Source of the DNA: Paramyrothecium sp. XJ0827
Lineage: Eukaryota; Ascomycota; Sordariomycetes; Hypocreales; Stachybotryaceae
Reading direction: 5' to 3'
Assembly: GCA_020881915.1 (NCBI GenBank)
Contig: JAJFPB010000007.1
Location: forward strand, 744,001 to 808,000
DNA length: 64,000 bases
Below, piece after piece: positions 10,886 through 22,763 of the stretch. Positions within the stretch are counted from its first letter, which is position 1; the number at the start of each line of letters is the position of its first letter. Both the position numbers and the translations under genes were made by a program. Under the pieces are notes generated by a model. It had not been told where the DNA came from. It ran no database searches and was given only the letters and a program-made list of their open reading frames with translations.

Positions 10886-13189
10886 CTACTTTACCTTTTC
10901 CAATAAGGCTGCATTCTCCGCCCGAGCCTCCTTCAACTTTCGTATCAATTTCGTCCCGACTTCACATGCCTTTGTATCCCCAGGTTCCCCGAGGACCAAA
11001 AGTTCAGTGCTTGGCTCAACGCCAGGTGATTCGGGTGATTCGGGAGCTGAAACAACCTTGGCGCTGTGATTATTTACTTGGCCATCCCAATGCCTTTTTC
11101 GCCTGGCGTATCTCTCTTCCCTTTCCTGACGTACGAGATTTGAGCCTACGCCCTGTAGCAGGAATCGCACCACGGCACGCAGCATGAGGAAGACATGCTC
11201 ACTGACAATAACGGTGACTGGCAATGTCCACCAAGAAAAGCCGCCGGCGAGGTACGTGACGCCGTTGTTGCCCGCACGATCTCCTTGCGTGATGGAAGCG
11301 CCGAACAAATGGACGAGCGCACCAGTCGAAATGCTTCCCAGCATTGTCAACGTCTCCAGAGAGGAGACCCATGGTCCAATGCCTTCGGTTCTAGTAGGAT
11401 GTGGCCTCTGGTGTTCGTAGCATATTTTCAAAAAGTCGGACCGCAGCTCAATCCAGTTGTTGATGACGAAGCCAATCGAGATCAGGGGCCAGACAGGCGA
11501 GAACAGTGCCAGATAACCAAACTGAATCACCATCTCGGATATGTCGTCCTGAACTTCATACTGGGGCGAACTTGCCTGGCGACGGACGTTCTGAAGAAAC
11601 GACTTTTCCATTGGTGCATCCGGTGCAAGGCCTTCGAAGGATGTGGCATGTGAGCGCCGTATCTGGTAAGAACGGTACCAGCTACGCAGTTTCTGCATGA
11701 TGAATGGCAGTATAAGCTCTTCGAACATGTCGGAAAGCTGACCGGTGACTGTTAAGGCAATTACTTCGTTCCGCAACCGGTCGGGATCTTGATGGAAAGC
11801 AGTCTTGCCTAGTTGAGATCCTACGGGTCGACCTAAGGCGCGCTTGATGAGGCCCTCGAGATGGGGTACAATGACATCTCCCATCGGGACATAGATGAAT
11901 GCTGTGAGGAAAATGGGGAGATAGTTGGCGATGAAGCTGAGCACAAATCTCTTTTGGCTGAGCGAGACATCGTACTCATCCTGAGTTCGATGGTTTTCAT
12001 ACTCGGCGAGGGCTGTCGCCGCGTCTTCGAGGAAGGAGTTGATGTACGGTAAGGAAATGGCTAAAAGGATAGTTGGTAGATGTTGCTTTCCATTGTCAGC
12101 CATGAATGCGAGATTGACGCTGAGAGACATACCAAATAGAAGCTGTACGTGCCCTCGTACACTTCTGAAATCAAGACTTCAACGGCGAAAACGAAGGTGA
12201 TGACGGCTCCAAGACACAACAGTGCGATGATGAAGAATGGAATCTGAAGCAGCTGACGGGACATGTGCTTCCAGCGTGCAGAACGAAGTTGGATATGACC
12301 ATAGCGGTTGACTTTGGCGTGGCCCACGCCTCTCACGTTCCATCGAATACAGAGGTCAGACTGCCTTATCTTCCAGTACTCTAGGAAGACTGTACAACCG
12401 AGCAGGGTAACAATGGCATAGACGAGGGAGTAGTAGGGCAGGAAGAACCAAGCGTATATCCCCGTCAGTGCAGGGAAGAACAAGAAGAGAAAATAGGTTT
12501 GCATGTAAGCAAAGTAAAAGGCAACCTATCGACGTTAGCAACGTTCCCAGAGATTGGGACTCATGGTTTACCTTGACACCCAGTAAGTCTCGGATACGAT
12601 CAAGGTCGTCGTCACTAAGTAAAAGGCGGCGACTCAGACGGCCCAACAGAGCCGTGTTGGCTGCGTCGTTATGGATGGGGAAGATGCTCTTGACATCCTT
12701 CCATTTGCCAAAACCTGGGGTGATTGCTGCCCCGCCATTGGCTTTTGACCAGTTCACCAAATGATACATGGATAACAGATCCTCGGCTTCAAAGTCTCCG
12801 TCCACACCATGGGCGGACATGGAGGCATCGGGATGCTCCGAGGTGATACCATGGAGGTAGTCCTTGACCCTTGGGAGAACATGTCAGTGATTCTCAGTGC
12901 CTTGATGGAGAAGAAACCTACCTCAAATCGAAGACGGCCGGCCGGAGGACGTGCTTCGGCGCCCTGGCGAACACCAGCAGTGATTCATCTTCACCGGGAC
13001 GGACTTCGACTTCTAGACCAACCTCGGTGAGGTCATTGCACATGTCCTTGAAGTCGGCGATTGCAGCATCGGCATCTACTCCCGGGTTAATAGCGGGTTT
13101 ACGGCAGGCTGTGGAGACGACGTACCAGTATCGCTGAAGTCGTAGTGTATCACGTACACGTTGTTGCGAGCACCCTGAGATCGCGCCAT
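10886..13189 (-). CDS. Anoctamin/TMEM16 family protein (Ist2-like)
   Basis: Multi-pass protein of the anoctamin family. The yeast relative Ist2 tethers cortical ER to the plasma membrane, and some fungal homologues are lipid scramblases. Exons (-) are 13126-13189, 12922-13078, 12572-12869, 12133-12525 and 10886-12085, giving 703 residues. The cytosolic N-terminal domain runs to about residue 170. The core begins with VAFYFAYMQTYFLFLFFPAL, followed by ALCLGAVITFVFAVEVL and PTILLAISLPYINS. The conserved YENHRTQDEYD and FGYLALFSPVWPLISIGF segments are clear. The tail (EARAENAALLEKVK) is a short basic coiled coil; whether it binds the plasma membrane is unknown. Exon 5 must start at 12085 (GGAAAG acceptor); the TTTTAG acceptor nearer the end breaks frame. 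Confidence 0.9.
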
Positions 13190-13963
13190 GGTTCGCAACA
13201 GCAGCTCCTCGAAAATGTGAATGGACAGGCATTGCTCAATTTTGCAATCCCATTGAGTCGTCGGGCTTTATCACGGTGGGCGCGCGCCAAGCCCACGCCG
13301 CGACGCTTTCCGTCCAGCCCGGCGCTCTCATTAGCTCAAAATATGGGTCTTCACGGAAATCGGCAACACAGGACTTGGCCGGCCATGTCTGACCATTGAA
13401 TTGATGGGGCTCATTATGGGCAGGCCGCGTCATAAGCAGTAAGCAAGGGCTTTCGAAGTCCAAGGGGGTGCCGCGAACCTCGACTATGCCAAGTCAAGGA
13501 GGTCTCAAGCTAGTTGCTCTGAGCATACTCGGACTAGCGAGTAATTGCAACTCTGAGCTGATGAGAGTTCACCTTGGACGATAACTAGAAAAAGCTGAGT
13601 ATTTTAGACTGATAGTCTCGTTCCCTGATTCCTTCAAACTTGCGTTGATGAAGGACGTCTGGGCAGAGAGAGGAATGGTGCAGTTTTTATGAAATCTGAG
13701 GTGTTGATGAACTCCAGTTAGTCAACCGAGAGCCCTCATTCCAGTCGCGTGATATGATTTCTATTGCAAATTTTTGAGAGTATCCAGCTTCCAGAGACTA
13801 ATCGCACGACTCGCTCAGTTCGAATGTCTTTCAAACTTGATCACTGGCCCCCCTGTAATGGAACGTTCTAACATGGCTATCAGAGGCGCCTTCGTCAGTA
13901 TTGCTTATGCCACGATGATAGAGCTAGAGGAATAAGCTATTCCCTCCTGGAAATGATGGTTTG
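13190..13963. other. Intergenic
   Basis: Upstream of the anoctamin-like gene. No coding sequence, repeat or RNA gene recognised. Confidence 0.45.
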
Positions 13964-14461
13964 TTAAACATCATCTCGTTCGTTGCCCTCATCCAGGCCC
14001 GACACTGATTCGTTCAAAAACAGGAGCAGGAAGCGGTTTTTGTCCGTATCGACTTCTCCAGAAATACCCCTGCTACAAACAGTATCTAATGTACCTGGAA
14101 CAGTGATTTGCTCACTGTTATTATCATATTTGTCGACTTTGACCGTGTAGGTGGCTTCCGCCAACGTCACGCTGAGGATGGGCCCAAATGCGCCTAGTGT
14201 TGCAGATTGAGGTACGCTATGGAAGTGGATGACTTCAATCGATACCTTCTTATCGTCACTCGTATGTCCTAGATCCTCTTTGCTGATAGGACCTGGCTCT
14301 CTCCTCCTGCAAGAGGCGACTGGCTTTCGAGAGTGTGAAATGTGTGATTGGCCTTACCATTGACGCCTATTATCAGGACGACGCGTCGTACCTCGTATAC
14401 CTTTCACATTCTCGAGCTCGGATTTCAGAGCAAAAAGTCTGACAGAAACCACATCGGGTAG
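13964..14461 (-). pseudogene. Orphan coding fragment without a start
   Basis: A minus-strand frame ending at the TAA at 13964 runs through a canonical intron (14307-14357, GTAAGG...TTGCAG) into RLFALKSELENVKGIR, and it keeps frame on both sides. Upstream it meets a TGA at 14462-14464, and no start is available. The 3' exon (KKVSIEVIHFHSVPQ ... TLAEATYTVKVDKYD ... DTDKNRFLLLFLNE) is protein-like but unrecognised. It may be the tail of a decayed gene or belong to a longer gene whose 5' exons I cannot see. Confidence 0.35.
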
Positions 14462-14603
14462 TCATTACTGTGACGAAGTCGGAGCCTGGAGCCATCACGA
14501 GCAGCCCCTACAGTAGACTAATAGTTTACGAAAACTATCCGACACTGTTCATCAGAAGTTACTTTGGGAAGTAGGATTTCACTGCTGCGGACATAGCATA
14601 CTT

Positions 14604-14617
14604 GGGGGGGGGGGGGG
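14604..14617 (+). repeat. G14 homopolymer
   Basis: Fourteen consecutive G residues in a gene-poor stretch between two decayed coding segments. The exact length may be a sequencing artefact. Confidence 0.8.
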
Positions 14618-14786
14618 ATTTCGGCCTAAATAGATGAAATCAAACCATAATACCCCAGTAGAGGACCACCAAAACATCCGAGGCCAAGTGGGATGATTGG
14701 GCGTTCCCCACCGTGAGAGTTCTCCGCTGGAGCAAATCCATGAACGACTGCTTCATAGATTTGAACCATATTGGATGCTATAGCAC

Positions 14787-15391
14787 CTACTTGTTAAGCA
14801 GTAACTCAGCTGCATCTTCATCTCCATACCATGCTGCAATGTGAAGCGGCGTTTTGAACTCGTGCTCTGGCCTTGTGGGTTCACGTCCAATCTTTGACGC
14901 AGAAGAAACGGGATTTTTCATCGTGCCAGGAAGCCACAGCCATGTGCAAGGCCGTCTCTCCTAGGCCATGGACCCCGACTCTAGGGACAAGCCGAGCAAA
15001 GGCTTTGACGTTTCCACTTTTCTAGATGAGCAGACACACAAGGTCTTCCGACCCGGATGCTACAGCCAGGTGTATTGGGTTTCCTCCGTGGGCGCTGCTC
15101 CAATGTTGGATACACCATGGTCGAAGAGTATATGAGCTATTTCCAAATCGATGCCGCAGGTTGTGAGATGCAGAGCCTGCAGATTACTTGGCCCTCGTGC
15201 GAGAATGTGCGAGAATGTCGGCGCAATGGTTTAAGAGTAAGCGGACGATGTGTGGATGACGCTATTGACGTCGTGCATAAGTGCTGAGTAGCCTTCGCTC
15301 GAATCTAGTTACCCTCCTGGGCTCAGCAGGTATTAAAATCGCTCCAGCGCGCCTTCCATGCATGCTCTGTACAAGTCCTCTTCGATATTGC
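14787..15391 (-). pseudogene. Broken ankyrin-repeat gene
   Basis: Read on the minus strand, pieces of ankyrin repeats appear in order but in different frames, with stops between them. They are DLYRACMEGALERF with a stop, GYSALMHDVNSVIH, LLLNHCADILA, LQALHLTTCGIDLEIAHILF, GGNPIHLAVASGSEDLVC with a stop, KSGNVKAFARLVPRVGVH followed by GLGETALHMAVASWHDE, and TPLHIAAWYGDEDAAELL ending at a TAG at 14787. Each has the TPLH/ALH helix-turn pattern of ankyrin repeats. At least four frame changes or stops cannot be joined by plausible introns, so this is a relic. The protein was probably a cytoplasmic ankyrin scaffold of a family that is abundant and fast-evolving in these fungi. Confidence 0.6.
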
Positions 15392-15654
15392 CTAGCCGTG
15401 GCAGCAAGGACAACATTACTGCATCAAGCATGTGTCCTCTCTCGAGTTGCCTCATCAACTCCAATCAGAGGGATGTCCGGTACCGTCCTAGGGGACGAGA
15501 AAGTCTGTTGGAAGCACTGGGCAAATCACGCAGCTCATACAGGTCATCAGAGGAATTGAAAGCGATCAAGACTGGGTATGGAATAGTGTATACAATTTCA
15601 TTTTGTATTATGATTGGATACAAGCTTTTCCCGTTGACATACACTACCATGCTT

Positions 15655-16952
15655 TTACGCGTGGTATGAGCCCTTGAACCCAGGAAGAATCTGTTCCCCC
15701 TCCAGAGAGGCCCACGAGACTCCGCTCTTCTTCTGCTGCCAGGTCTGTTTCAAAGTCGTGAACTCACCCATAGATGGCACCCGGTGACCCCCTGCCTCAA
15801 ACTCGTTTTGGGTGAAGCCTTCACGCTTCAACACTGGAGAATCAACTGTATTGAGGACAAGATCGTTCTGAGGGCGTGCAAAGTAGAGCAGCCCCAGTCG
15901 GTCCACATGGCGTTGGTCCTTAGGTGGTAGGGATACCTAATGGGGCGTGTCAGTGCCGCAAATGTTCGGCTCTTCGTAGGACTCACCCGATGCACGGTAG
16001 ACTTGACATAGCCGCCGGTCAGGAAACTCAGGGCGTCGCATGTGTTGACAGTTAAGCTGCCGTCAAGAGGCTTTGCCCATTTCCACTCTCCGGTTCTGTG
16101 ATCCTTGATCTGCAGGCCTGCTACGGGCTGTCGGAAGAGCAGTGTAATTGTTCCGAGGTCAGTATGGCCTTGCGACCACAACCCGTCTTCCAGCTTGTCA
16201 ATCTCATCTTGTGAGAATTTGGAATACTTCATGTAGCGCAAGTGAGACTCATCATGTGTCTCCCATTTATGCAAGTTGGTGAAGAAATCCTCTGGAAGTT
16301 CTAAGGCCAGCGCAATGAGATGGTTCAGAGGATCCAGGACTTTGTCGTGGAGGTCCTGAACACCATTAGTGTAGGCTAGATATGCGAGCCAGGTGTCATA
16401 CCTTGGAAAATGATTCAATCTCTTGTAGGTTCTCTTCAATCACAGTTGGAACATGTTGAGTGATGTGACCGTCCTTGGCTAGATTGGAGTTTGTCAGCTA
16501 GATTTGGTGATGTGGACGAGACACTTACTGGCTAGATTGAATACTTCAGTCTTGTCGGGGATACCGCCCGTCAAAAGCCGTCTGCCAGCAGGACGGTAGC
16601 CGTTGTAATCGCCTTTGTCCAAATCAGGCACATACTTGAGCTTCTCTTCAAGAGGGAGCTCGTAAAAGGCTTGGCCCAGGGCAAATTGTCGGTTCACGAC
16701 CTCTTGTGGGATGCCAAAGTTGATCACATAAAAGAACCCCTTGGTACGGACCGCTTCAATCAGCGTCTGGGCGAGCTCCTGGTTGCCTTCCGGAGTGCCA
16801 TATTTTGAGAGGTCGATCGCCGGTACTGATGACTGTCAGCATGCGTACCTTGTTCCTTCAACTAGATTTCACCCACAGTCAGCCCATTCCAAGTTCTCCT
16901 GCGTCTCCGGTACGTGGGAGTATTGATGAAGCGGGACCACAGCAGAAGGCAT
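15655..16952 (-). CDS. 2-oxoglutarate/Fe(II)-dependent oxygenase
   Basis: Oxygenase of the isopenicillin N synthase-like DIOX_N/2OG-FeII_Oxy family; substrate unknown. Exons (-) are 16877-16952, 16529-16825, 16402-16478, 15987-16355 and 15655-15936, giving 366 residues. The N-terminal domain starts PAIDLSKYG and contains GFFYVINFGIP. The iron ligands are HxD in GHTDLGTITLLF (near residue 218) and His in STVHRVS. The 2-oxoglutarate-binding Arg is not clearly placed; RLGLLYFARP follows the distal His. Introns 2-4 are fixed by frame, for example the donor GCCA|GTAAGT at 16528. It is divergent from an MFS permease gene across 850 bases, which suggests uptake and oxidation of a common substrate. 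Confidence 0.88.
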
Positions 16953-17624
16953 CTTGCGAGTATGTCGTGAGTAGTTTGGCTGAGGGGTTTGCGAGAAGCC
17001 GCTCTGGCATACTTCACTTCAATTGACAACAACCGACAAAGGATCTAAACCCATGAAGCATTTAAAGTTAACATGGGCATTGTCTCCGCTTGAACTCCTG
17101 AAGCTACCAGCCTTCTGAGAGCTTATCACTTCCCCACAATTTCCTTGTGAGCATGGCATTGGCTGTAAAGGGCAAGCGACCGTCGATCACCCCATGTCCA
17201 CCGGAAGATCGCAGATGGCGCCATTCCGGTGCACATTAACGCAACTCCTCGGCATAGGTCCGGCAAATGACAATTGGCCGATTACGCCCCTGTCCATTCA
17301 CGATTTGGAGTCCCGTTTCAGGATTCAACTGTGGTATCTCCATATGTCAGACCAATACATCGTCTCCAAAGGAAGGGTCCATTTCTTGGCTCACATAAAG
17401 GTGCTACTAGCTAGGGGTTTAGCCGGCCCGTTGCTTAAAATCTTCCCCGATGATGCGGAGACCAGTCCGCGAGGCCCCTCTTCTTGGTCGGATGTCGCGT
17501 GGGCCTTGCTGTACTGTTATCCGAAGGACCGTTGCCGTTGGATCCTGCAGTAGGAAACCACTCAGATCCTAATCGCACGTCATCTTTCCTATCATGATGT
17601 AAGTTGAGGGCTCCGCTATGAGAT

Positions 17625-17638
17625 TTCCGGTACCGGAA
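17625..17638. promoter_or_regulatory. 14-bp palindrome with CCG/CGG half-sites
   Basis: TTCCGGTACCGGAA is perfectly self-complementary. CCG and CGG triplets four bases apart are the kind of half-sites bound by Zn2Cys6 dimers. It lies about 160 bases upstream of the permease ATG. The same 10-base core CCGGTACCGG recurs at 56269-56278, between the aldehyde dehydrogenase and amine oxidase genes. Confidence 0.4.
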
Positions 17639-17721
17639 GTATTTGAAGATAATGCAAATCAGCGGAGAGCATATGGAGCCTCTGCGTTGGAAGTGGATTA
17701 TGTTTAGAGTCAGTTGTTGTG

Positions 17722-17727
17722 TATATA
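17722..17727 (+). promoter_or_regulatory. TATA box of the MFS permease gene
   Basis: TATATA lies 74 bases before the permease ATG. Confidence 0.45.
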
Positions 17728-17800
17728 GCTCATGAATCTTCGAAGACAATGAGGGGAAAAAGCTGATCGATCTGCGCTCATCACCCATTTGAGAAGCAAG

Positions 17801-19729
17801 ATGGGAGGCTTTGTGCAGGCAGTGAAGCGAAACCGTGTCGGAGCGGTGGTCGTCTCCGTTTTCGACTGGTATCGTGAGTTGTTCATAGACTCAACAGGTT
17901 GCATTAGCTAACCAAGACAGCTTCTCATTACCCGGAAGAGGAGAGGAGACTACTTCGGAAGCTTGACCTTGCCATTTTGGTGTTTGGATCATTAAGTTGT
18001 GAGTATTATCAGTGCAACTGTTTGAAGAGATGGACTAACAGAAATAGTCTTCTGTAGAGTATGAAATTGTGACCAAATAGGAGGTGTTCATCGCTAACAG
18101 TCCCAGTTCCTGGGCCAGCAAAATGTCACTAACGCCTACGTCTCGGGTATGCGAGAGGATTTACAGGCCTTTGGAAATGAACTCAACTACTACAAAGTCG
18201 CTTGTAAGTGCTTCTTTCTTGGACGTCCTCTTGGCCAGCTATGCTAATCAGAGAAGACAACACTGCCTATGTTATTGGCCAGATACCCTTGATGACGCTG
18301 CAAACGAAAGCAAAAATGTAAGACAACTATTCATAGCTTTGAGATGGTGCTGACGCCTCGAATAAGTGCTCCATTCTTATTACCATCTCTTCAAATCATT
18401 TGGTCGATTGTCGCATTTAGTCAATCTCAGATCAAGAATAATTGGCACCTTTACATTCTTCGAGCCCTCACAGGCTTCTTCGAAGCATCCTCTTTTGGTG
18501 GCACGCATCTAATTCGTTGGTCTTCCGTTGTCACCTATATGGAATGACTCTAACAAGATCTAGTCGGAAGTTGGTTCAAGGACGAGGAGCTGTTCAAAAG
18601 GGCTGGGGTCTGGTTCATGGGCAACTCTTTGGGCTCTATGTTCTCTGGTTATCTCCAAGCTGCCATTTACAGAAACCTGAATGGTGTCGGTGGCCGGGCT
18701 GGATGGCGCTGGCTCTTCTTGATCCAGGGAGTCATGACTCTGCCCATCTCCTTCCTGGGATTTGCGTTTTGGCCAGGGCTCCCCATATCCCCGAGGCGTT
18801 GGTTTCTCACAGCCGAGGAGCATGCGCTTGCCCGGAAGCGTATGCCTACGGTCGAGAAAGAAGGCATTACATGGAAGACTTTCAGGTACACACTTGGTCG
18901 GCCCATGTGGTGGATATGCGTGCCATGCTACATGTGAGTAGGCGCCTCGCACAAATAGGCAGATACACTGACGCAACACAGCCTTCTATGCCAAGCCCAC
19001 TACTGGACAGACTACATGGCGTTGTGGCTGAAAGATGCGGGTTACTCGGTTGAGCTCATCAACATTCTGCCGACATTTATTGACCTCCTTCGTGCCCTAT
19101 CTTCTTGGTTGGGGACAACACTCGCCGGCTGTCTCAGCCTTCGGGGCCTGTGGACTTTCCAAGCAGTACGTATCCGTCCGCCTACCATAGCTCCAAACTT
19201 GACTAACGATGCAGTCCTTTACCTTCTTTGCTTGCGTTGTCTTGTCCGTATGGTATGTCCCAGATGGACTCAAATATGTGGCCTTCTACTTTGGAGGGTT
19301 TTCCGGAATGGCGTCACCAATTCTTGTGAGTTCTTCGCTCTGTATTTGTAGTGCAATGTGCAATACTAACCCGAGAAGTACTCGTGGGTCAACTCAACAT
19401 TGAAGACCAATTATGGAGAGCGAGGTCTCATCATTTCGTCAATGATGACGCTTGGTTTCTGCAACCAGATCTGGATTCCCTTGTTCACTTTCCCGACCGT
19501 TGAGGCACCACGCTTCCCTCATGGTTATCCGGCGGCAACAGCATTCGAATTTGGAATGTGGTCTATTCTCATGTTTGGCACGTGGTACATGCCGCGTTGG
19601 GCAAGGAAACACCCAGAAATGCAAGACACGGACGAGAGTCAAGGTGTGTCTGATGACGGATCGTCTGGAACAGCAGTGGAGGCGTCCAAAGGCATCAACC
19701 AACCTCAGGTAACGTCACTGAGGGTCTAG
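17801..19729 (+). CDS. MFS anion:cation symporter (Dal5/allantoate-permease type)
   Basis: Plasma-membrane major facilitator of the ACS family that includes yeast Dal5 and vitamin permeases; it probably imports a small organic acid or amide. Ten exons give 494 residues: 17801-17873, 17921-17998, 18048-18058, 18107-18203, 18257-18317, 18367-18515, 18564-18933, 18982-19165, 19215-19325 and 19379-19729. Family markers: [83 protein letters not shown] and YGERGLIISS. Length and all 12 helices agree with the family. Exon 3 is only 11 bases; it is required to join LVFGSLSFF to FLGQQN in frame. One donor (GTTGGT at 18516) is weak. Confidence 0.88.
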
Positions 19730-20359
19730 CACGCATACAATCACGAATGACGATTTTAAGTTGATGGACAGCCTCACATACAGGAGCGATACTTGGTGGA
19801 AGTACACGTGAGAAATGGCAGCAATCTAAATAAGGATAACTGTACCCGTTGTATCGGGCGAACAATAGACATCATAATTTCCGTAGGAAAGGCACTGTTG
19901 TATTGGTTTATCGCTGGCCTGTCTCATCTAATACCAATATTAAATCTAACATAAACCATTCAGGTGCAACACTGCTGGGCGAAAGTCTCCGCGTTTCTGA
20001 ACATCAGTATGTGGTAAGAAGTGGCTGCTTATAGCCGACATTGGCGGCCTTGACTATTCAGCTGCAGTCAGGGTGTTACATAACTTTGGGGGGTATCATA
20101 TAGACAAACCTGGACTTCTAAAAGATCCGGCTACCCTTGACACTACCTAGAAGCGAGCGCAGCCACCGTGCTTTGTGGCGAATGGCCACTACAAAATTTG
20201 CTAGCCTGAAATAACAAATTCTACTCGAGAATAATATGAAGACTTCGATATTTTATCAATCTGTCGAAAATCATATTCCAAGACATGTCCGAGATGTATG
20301 TTGTTTCTAGCCGCATTGTCCCGAGTCAGAAATCAATACACCTCTCCCGCTAGCAGGCA
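19730..20359. other. Intergenic between convergent genes
   Basis: AT-rich 3' flanks of the permease (+) and the 773-residue membrane protein (-). No feature recognised. Confidence 0.5.
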
Positions 20360-22763
20360 TCAGGTTATGTGCTTTTCTGATAATATTCGAGCCTTGTCAG
20401 CACTTGGAGTCTGTCCAAGCTTAAACAAACTCTTCTCCTTCTCTCTGTTCATGTGTTCCTTTACCCATTTGTCACTGATACTGTCCTCTGCGTCATAAAT
20501 ATGACCAAAGTCTTCTGAGACAAGCTGTGAAATAGTGTGCCAAATATTTGTGCATCTCGAGTATCGAACTTGCAGCACGAAAAGGACGGTGATGATTCCG
20601 GTGCATATCAAATGCATGCCCAGCAGAGTCACTATTGTAGCGTATCCTATACAGCCGCTTGTTGTAAAGCAGTGCTTAGCTGCTAGCTTAGTGCTGATTG
20701 ACGTAGTGGTAGCCTCTGTTAATCCTGCAAATCGTTTGTGAAATGTATAGTATATGGTGGAAGAGACTGCGGTTATGAATGTCTGGAGCACCGCTGCGGG
20801 GCGCTTTGTTTCCTGTATGGTCTGTGCAATTATGCTCCTGAGATCCGGATGAGTTGTGCCACCTTTGACTACACAATCTAGAGGATCAAGGTGTTAGTTG
20901 CGCAGCGTTCGGAAGGCGATGGATAACAGGGATTTGATTGCAACAGAAAAAGTACTCACGGTCGCATGCACTCGATGTATTGTTGAGCCAGGAACTGACG
21001 ATTATTTCCCCGTATAGCATCCTCCGGATCGTATCAATGGTGAACTTCTCTTCTGGACTCAAAAAGTCCCCACGTGGATGTATAGATGTTGCTGTGAAGA
21101 TACCCCGTTGCCTTTGGCCAGCGACAGAAGTATCACCGCTATAGTAATTTCGGAGGTCAGTGGTATTCGGCTCCCCAGTAAGGGCCGTGCTCTCCAAAAT
21201 AGGTTCCCTGACTTGCCCGTTCGCGGAAAGCTGCACGTCGGCGTAATGAATATTGAACTCATTCAGACATAGAGAAACATTAATCTGCTTCCCTTGCACA
21301 ATCTCGTAGCTATTCCATTCTTCACTGCCGTCGATGTATTTGGCCTCCACAAAAGCCTCCTTATCCCAATCCATGGACGGATTAAGCGTACGCCAGTCTT
21401 CAGGTCGCATATTTGTTGAGAAAATCAGGTACATAGAGGCGTTGACCGCCCAGGAGTCGTTCAAGTCTGTCCATGTCGGGCCCGAATCTGGGGACCACAG
21501 AGAGTCTCCAACCCCATTGACTAGACACATGGCACTCTGCCAGCCATAACCTTCGTATGCGCCGGGGACATAGCAGGAAAACCCAGTATCTGGACATTTT
21601 TGTGAGCCACAAGGTCCTTGCCTGCCAGCGTTTCGTAGGCTTGAGTCATAATCTAGAGTTCCATTGACTATACCGAACAGTGTATCAGACCAGGGTTCAA
21701 ACCATCTGGCAGCGTAGGATGCAGACATGTTTGGTCGCATGCAGCTTGACCTTGTGCTCAGAACCACGGAGGATCCTGTGTAGGAGCGAAGGGCTAACCG
21801 CTCTTGAGAGTCTCCCAATGGCAAAATAGCCCGTTTTTGTACTCCTGTGTCGCTGAATCCTTTGATATCTGGAATGATGTTCATCTCTGAAGGCAGCTCT
21901 CCAAAAACCGCATTCTCCGGAGGTAGTAGGACATATAGTCCAAATGTTGTGGCTATATGTGATTGGTTTTCGGCGAATAAGGAGTGAAAATTAGCAGTAG
22001 CAGAATTTCCTGATATGATAGTCTCGGATATATCGGCTAGGAGAATAGTTGATGTGAACTGAAGAGCAAGCGATAGGAGAAGCAGAACGAGCGCTAGGAA
22101 AACCTCAGGACGAAGCATCGTGGTTATGCTCTTAGAAAGTGCCATCTGACGTACCAGTGTCTGCGGGCCGTTGTTGATGCCCCGTAGCACAGAAATCCAT
22201 GCCGCAGCCGACTTGACAACGGACCGCTTTTCAAGCACCAAAGCAGCTATCATCGAGGTACAGATAATGCCTTGTGCCCCGACAATAGTCCGTATAACCA
22301 AAGAGGTTAAAGTTACTGCTTGCACGAACCAGCTTTGAAGCGTGACGAGTTTCCAGAATCGTGGAGCATCCGCCGCTTCAGGATCAGACCCGGTGGCAAA
22401 CCACAGAGCCGACAGAAAGGCGATTGCGCCACAGATCACAGCTGATCCACCAAAAATAGTGACGCATCCATAAATACCCAGAGAATCGGCGACGGGTAGA
22501 TGTGGAGCGCGGGCCATGGTAGGCTGGCGTTGCGGAGAGGTTGGCGCGGCTGTCACGACACTAGCAATCTCGCCATCTTGGACATAGGTATTGAGCTTGG
22601 TCTCTTCAGTTCGCGCCTTGCCGATTATTGGTTCGGAAACATGTTCTGCTGCATCTGAGAGGCTCTTATCTGTTATCTCTGAACAAGGAGAAGGTAAGGG
22701 ACTGGTTGGAGAGGAAGACGCCATCGAACCGGTTGGTGATGGATTATCGCGACTAGTGGCCAT
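20360..22763 (-). CDS. Large fungal membrane protein of unknown function
   Basis: No function known. Exons (-) are 20960-22763 and 20360-20877, giving 773 residues; the GTGAGT donor follows SACD and the second exon resumes HCVVKGGTTHPDL. The disordered Ser/Pro-rich N-terminus (to about 90) precedes helices IYGCVTIFGGSAVICGAIAFLSALWF, SWFVQAVTLTSLVIRTIVGAQ and EVFLALVLLLLSLALQFTSTILL. A large segment of about 300 residues follows, with Cys (CGSQKCPDTGFSCYVPG) and several N-glycosylation sequons (NMSAS, NNTSS, NVSL), so it is probably extracellular. A last helix (GYATIVTLLGMHLICTGIITVLFV) precedes a polar cytoplasmic tail. This layout recurs in uncharacterised proteins of filamentous ascomycetes. 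Confidence 0.8.

Larger units (their letters stand above)
16953..17800. other. Bidirectional promoter region of oxygenase and permease
   Basis: An 848-base region between divergent genes. It contains a TATA box for the permease and a 14-bp palindrome, both listed. A 119-codon open frame (17194-17553) has no recognisable protein features and is probably chance. Confidence 0.5.

Noticed and set aside
17194..17553. 119-codon + strand frame in the oxygenase/permease promoter
   Set aside because: No family pattern; it overlaps an equally long minus-strand frame.
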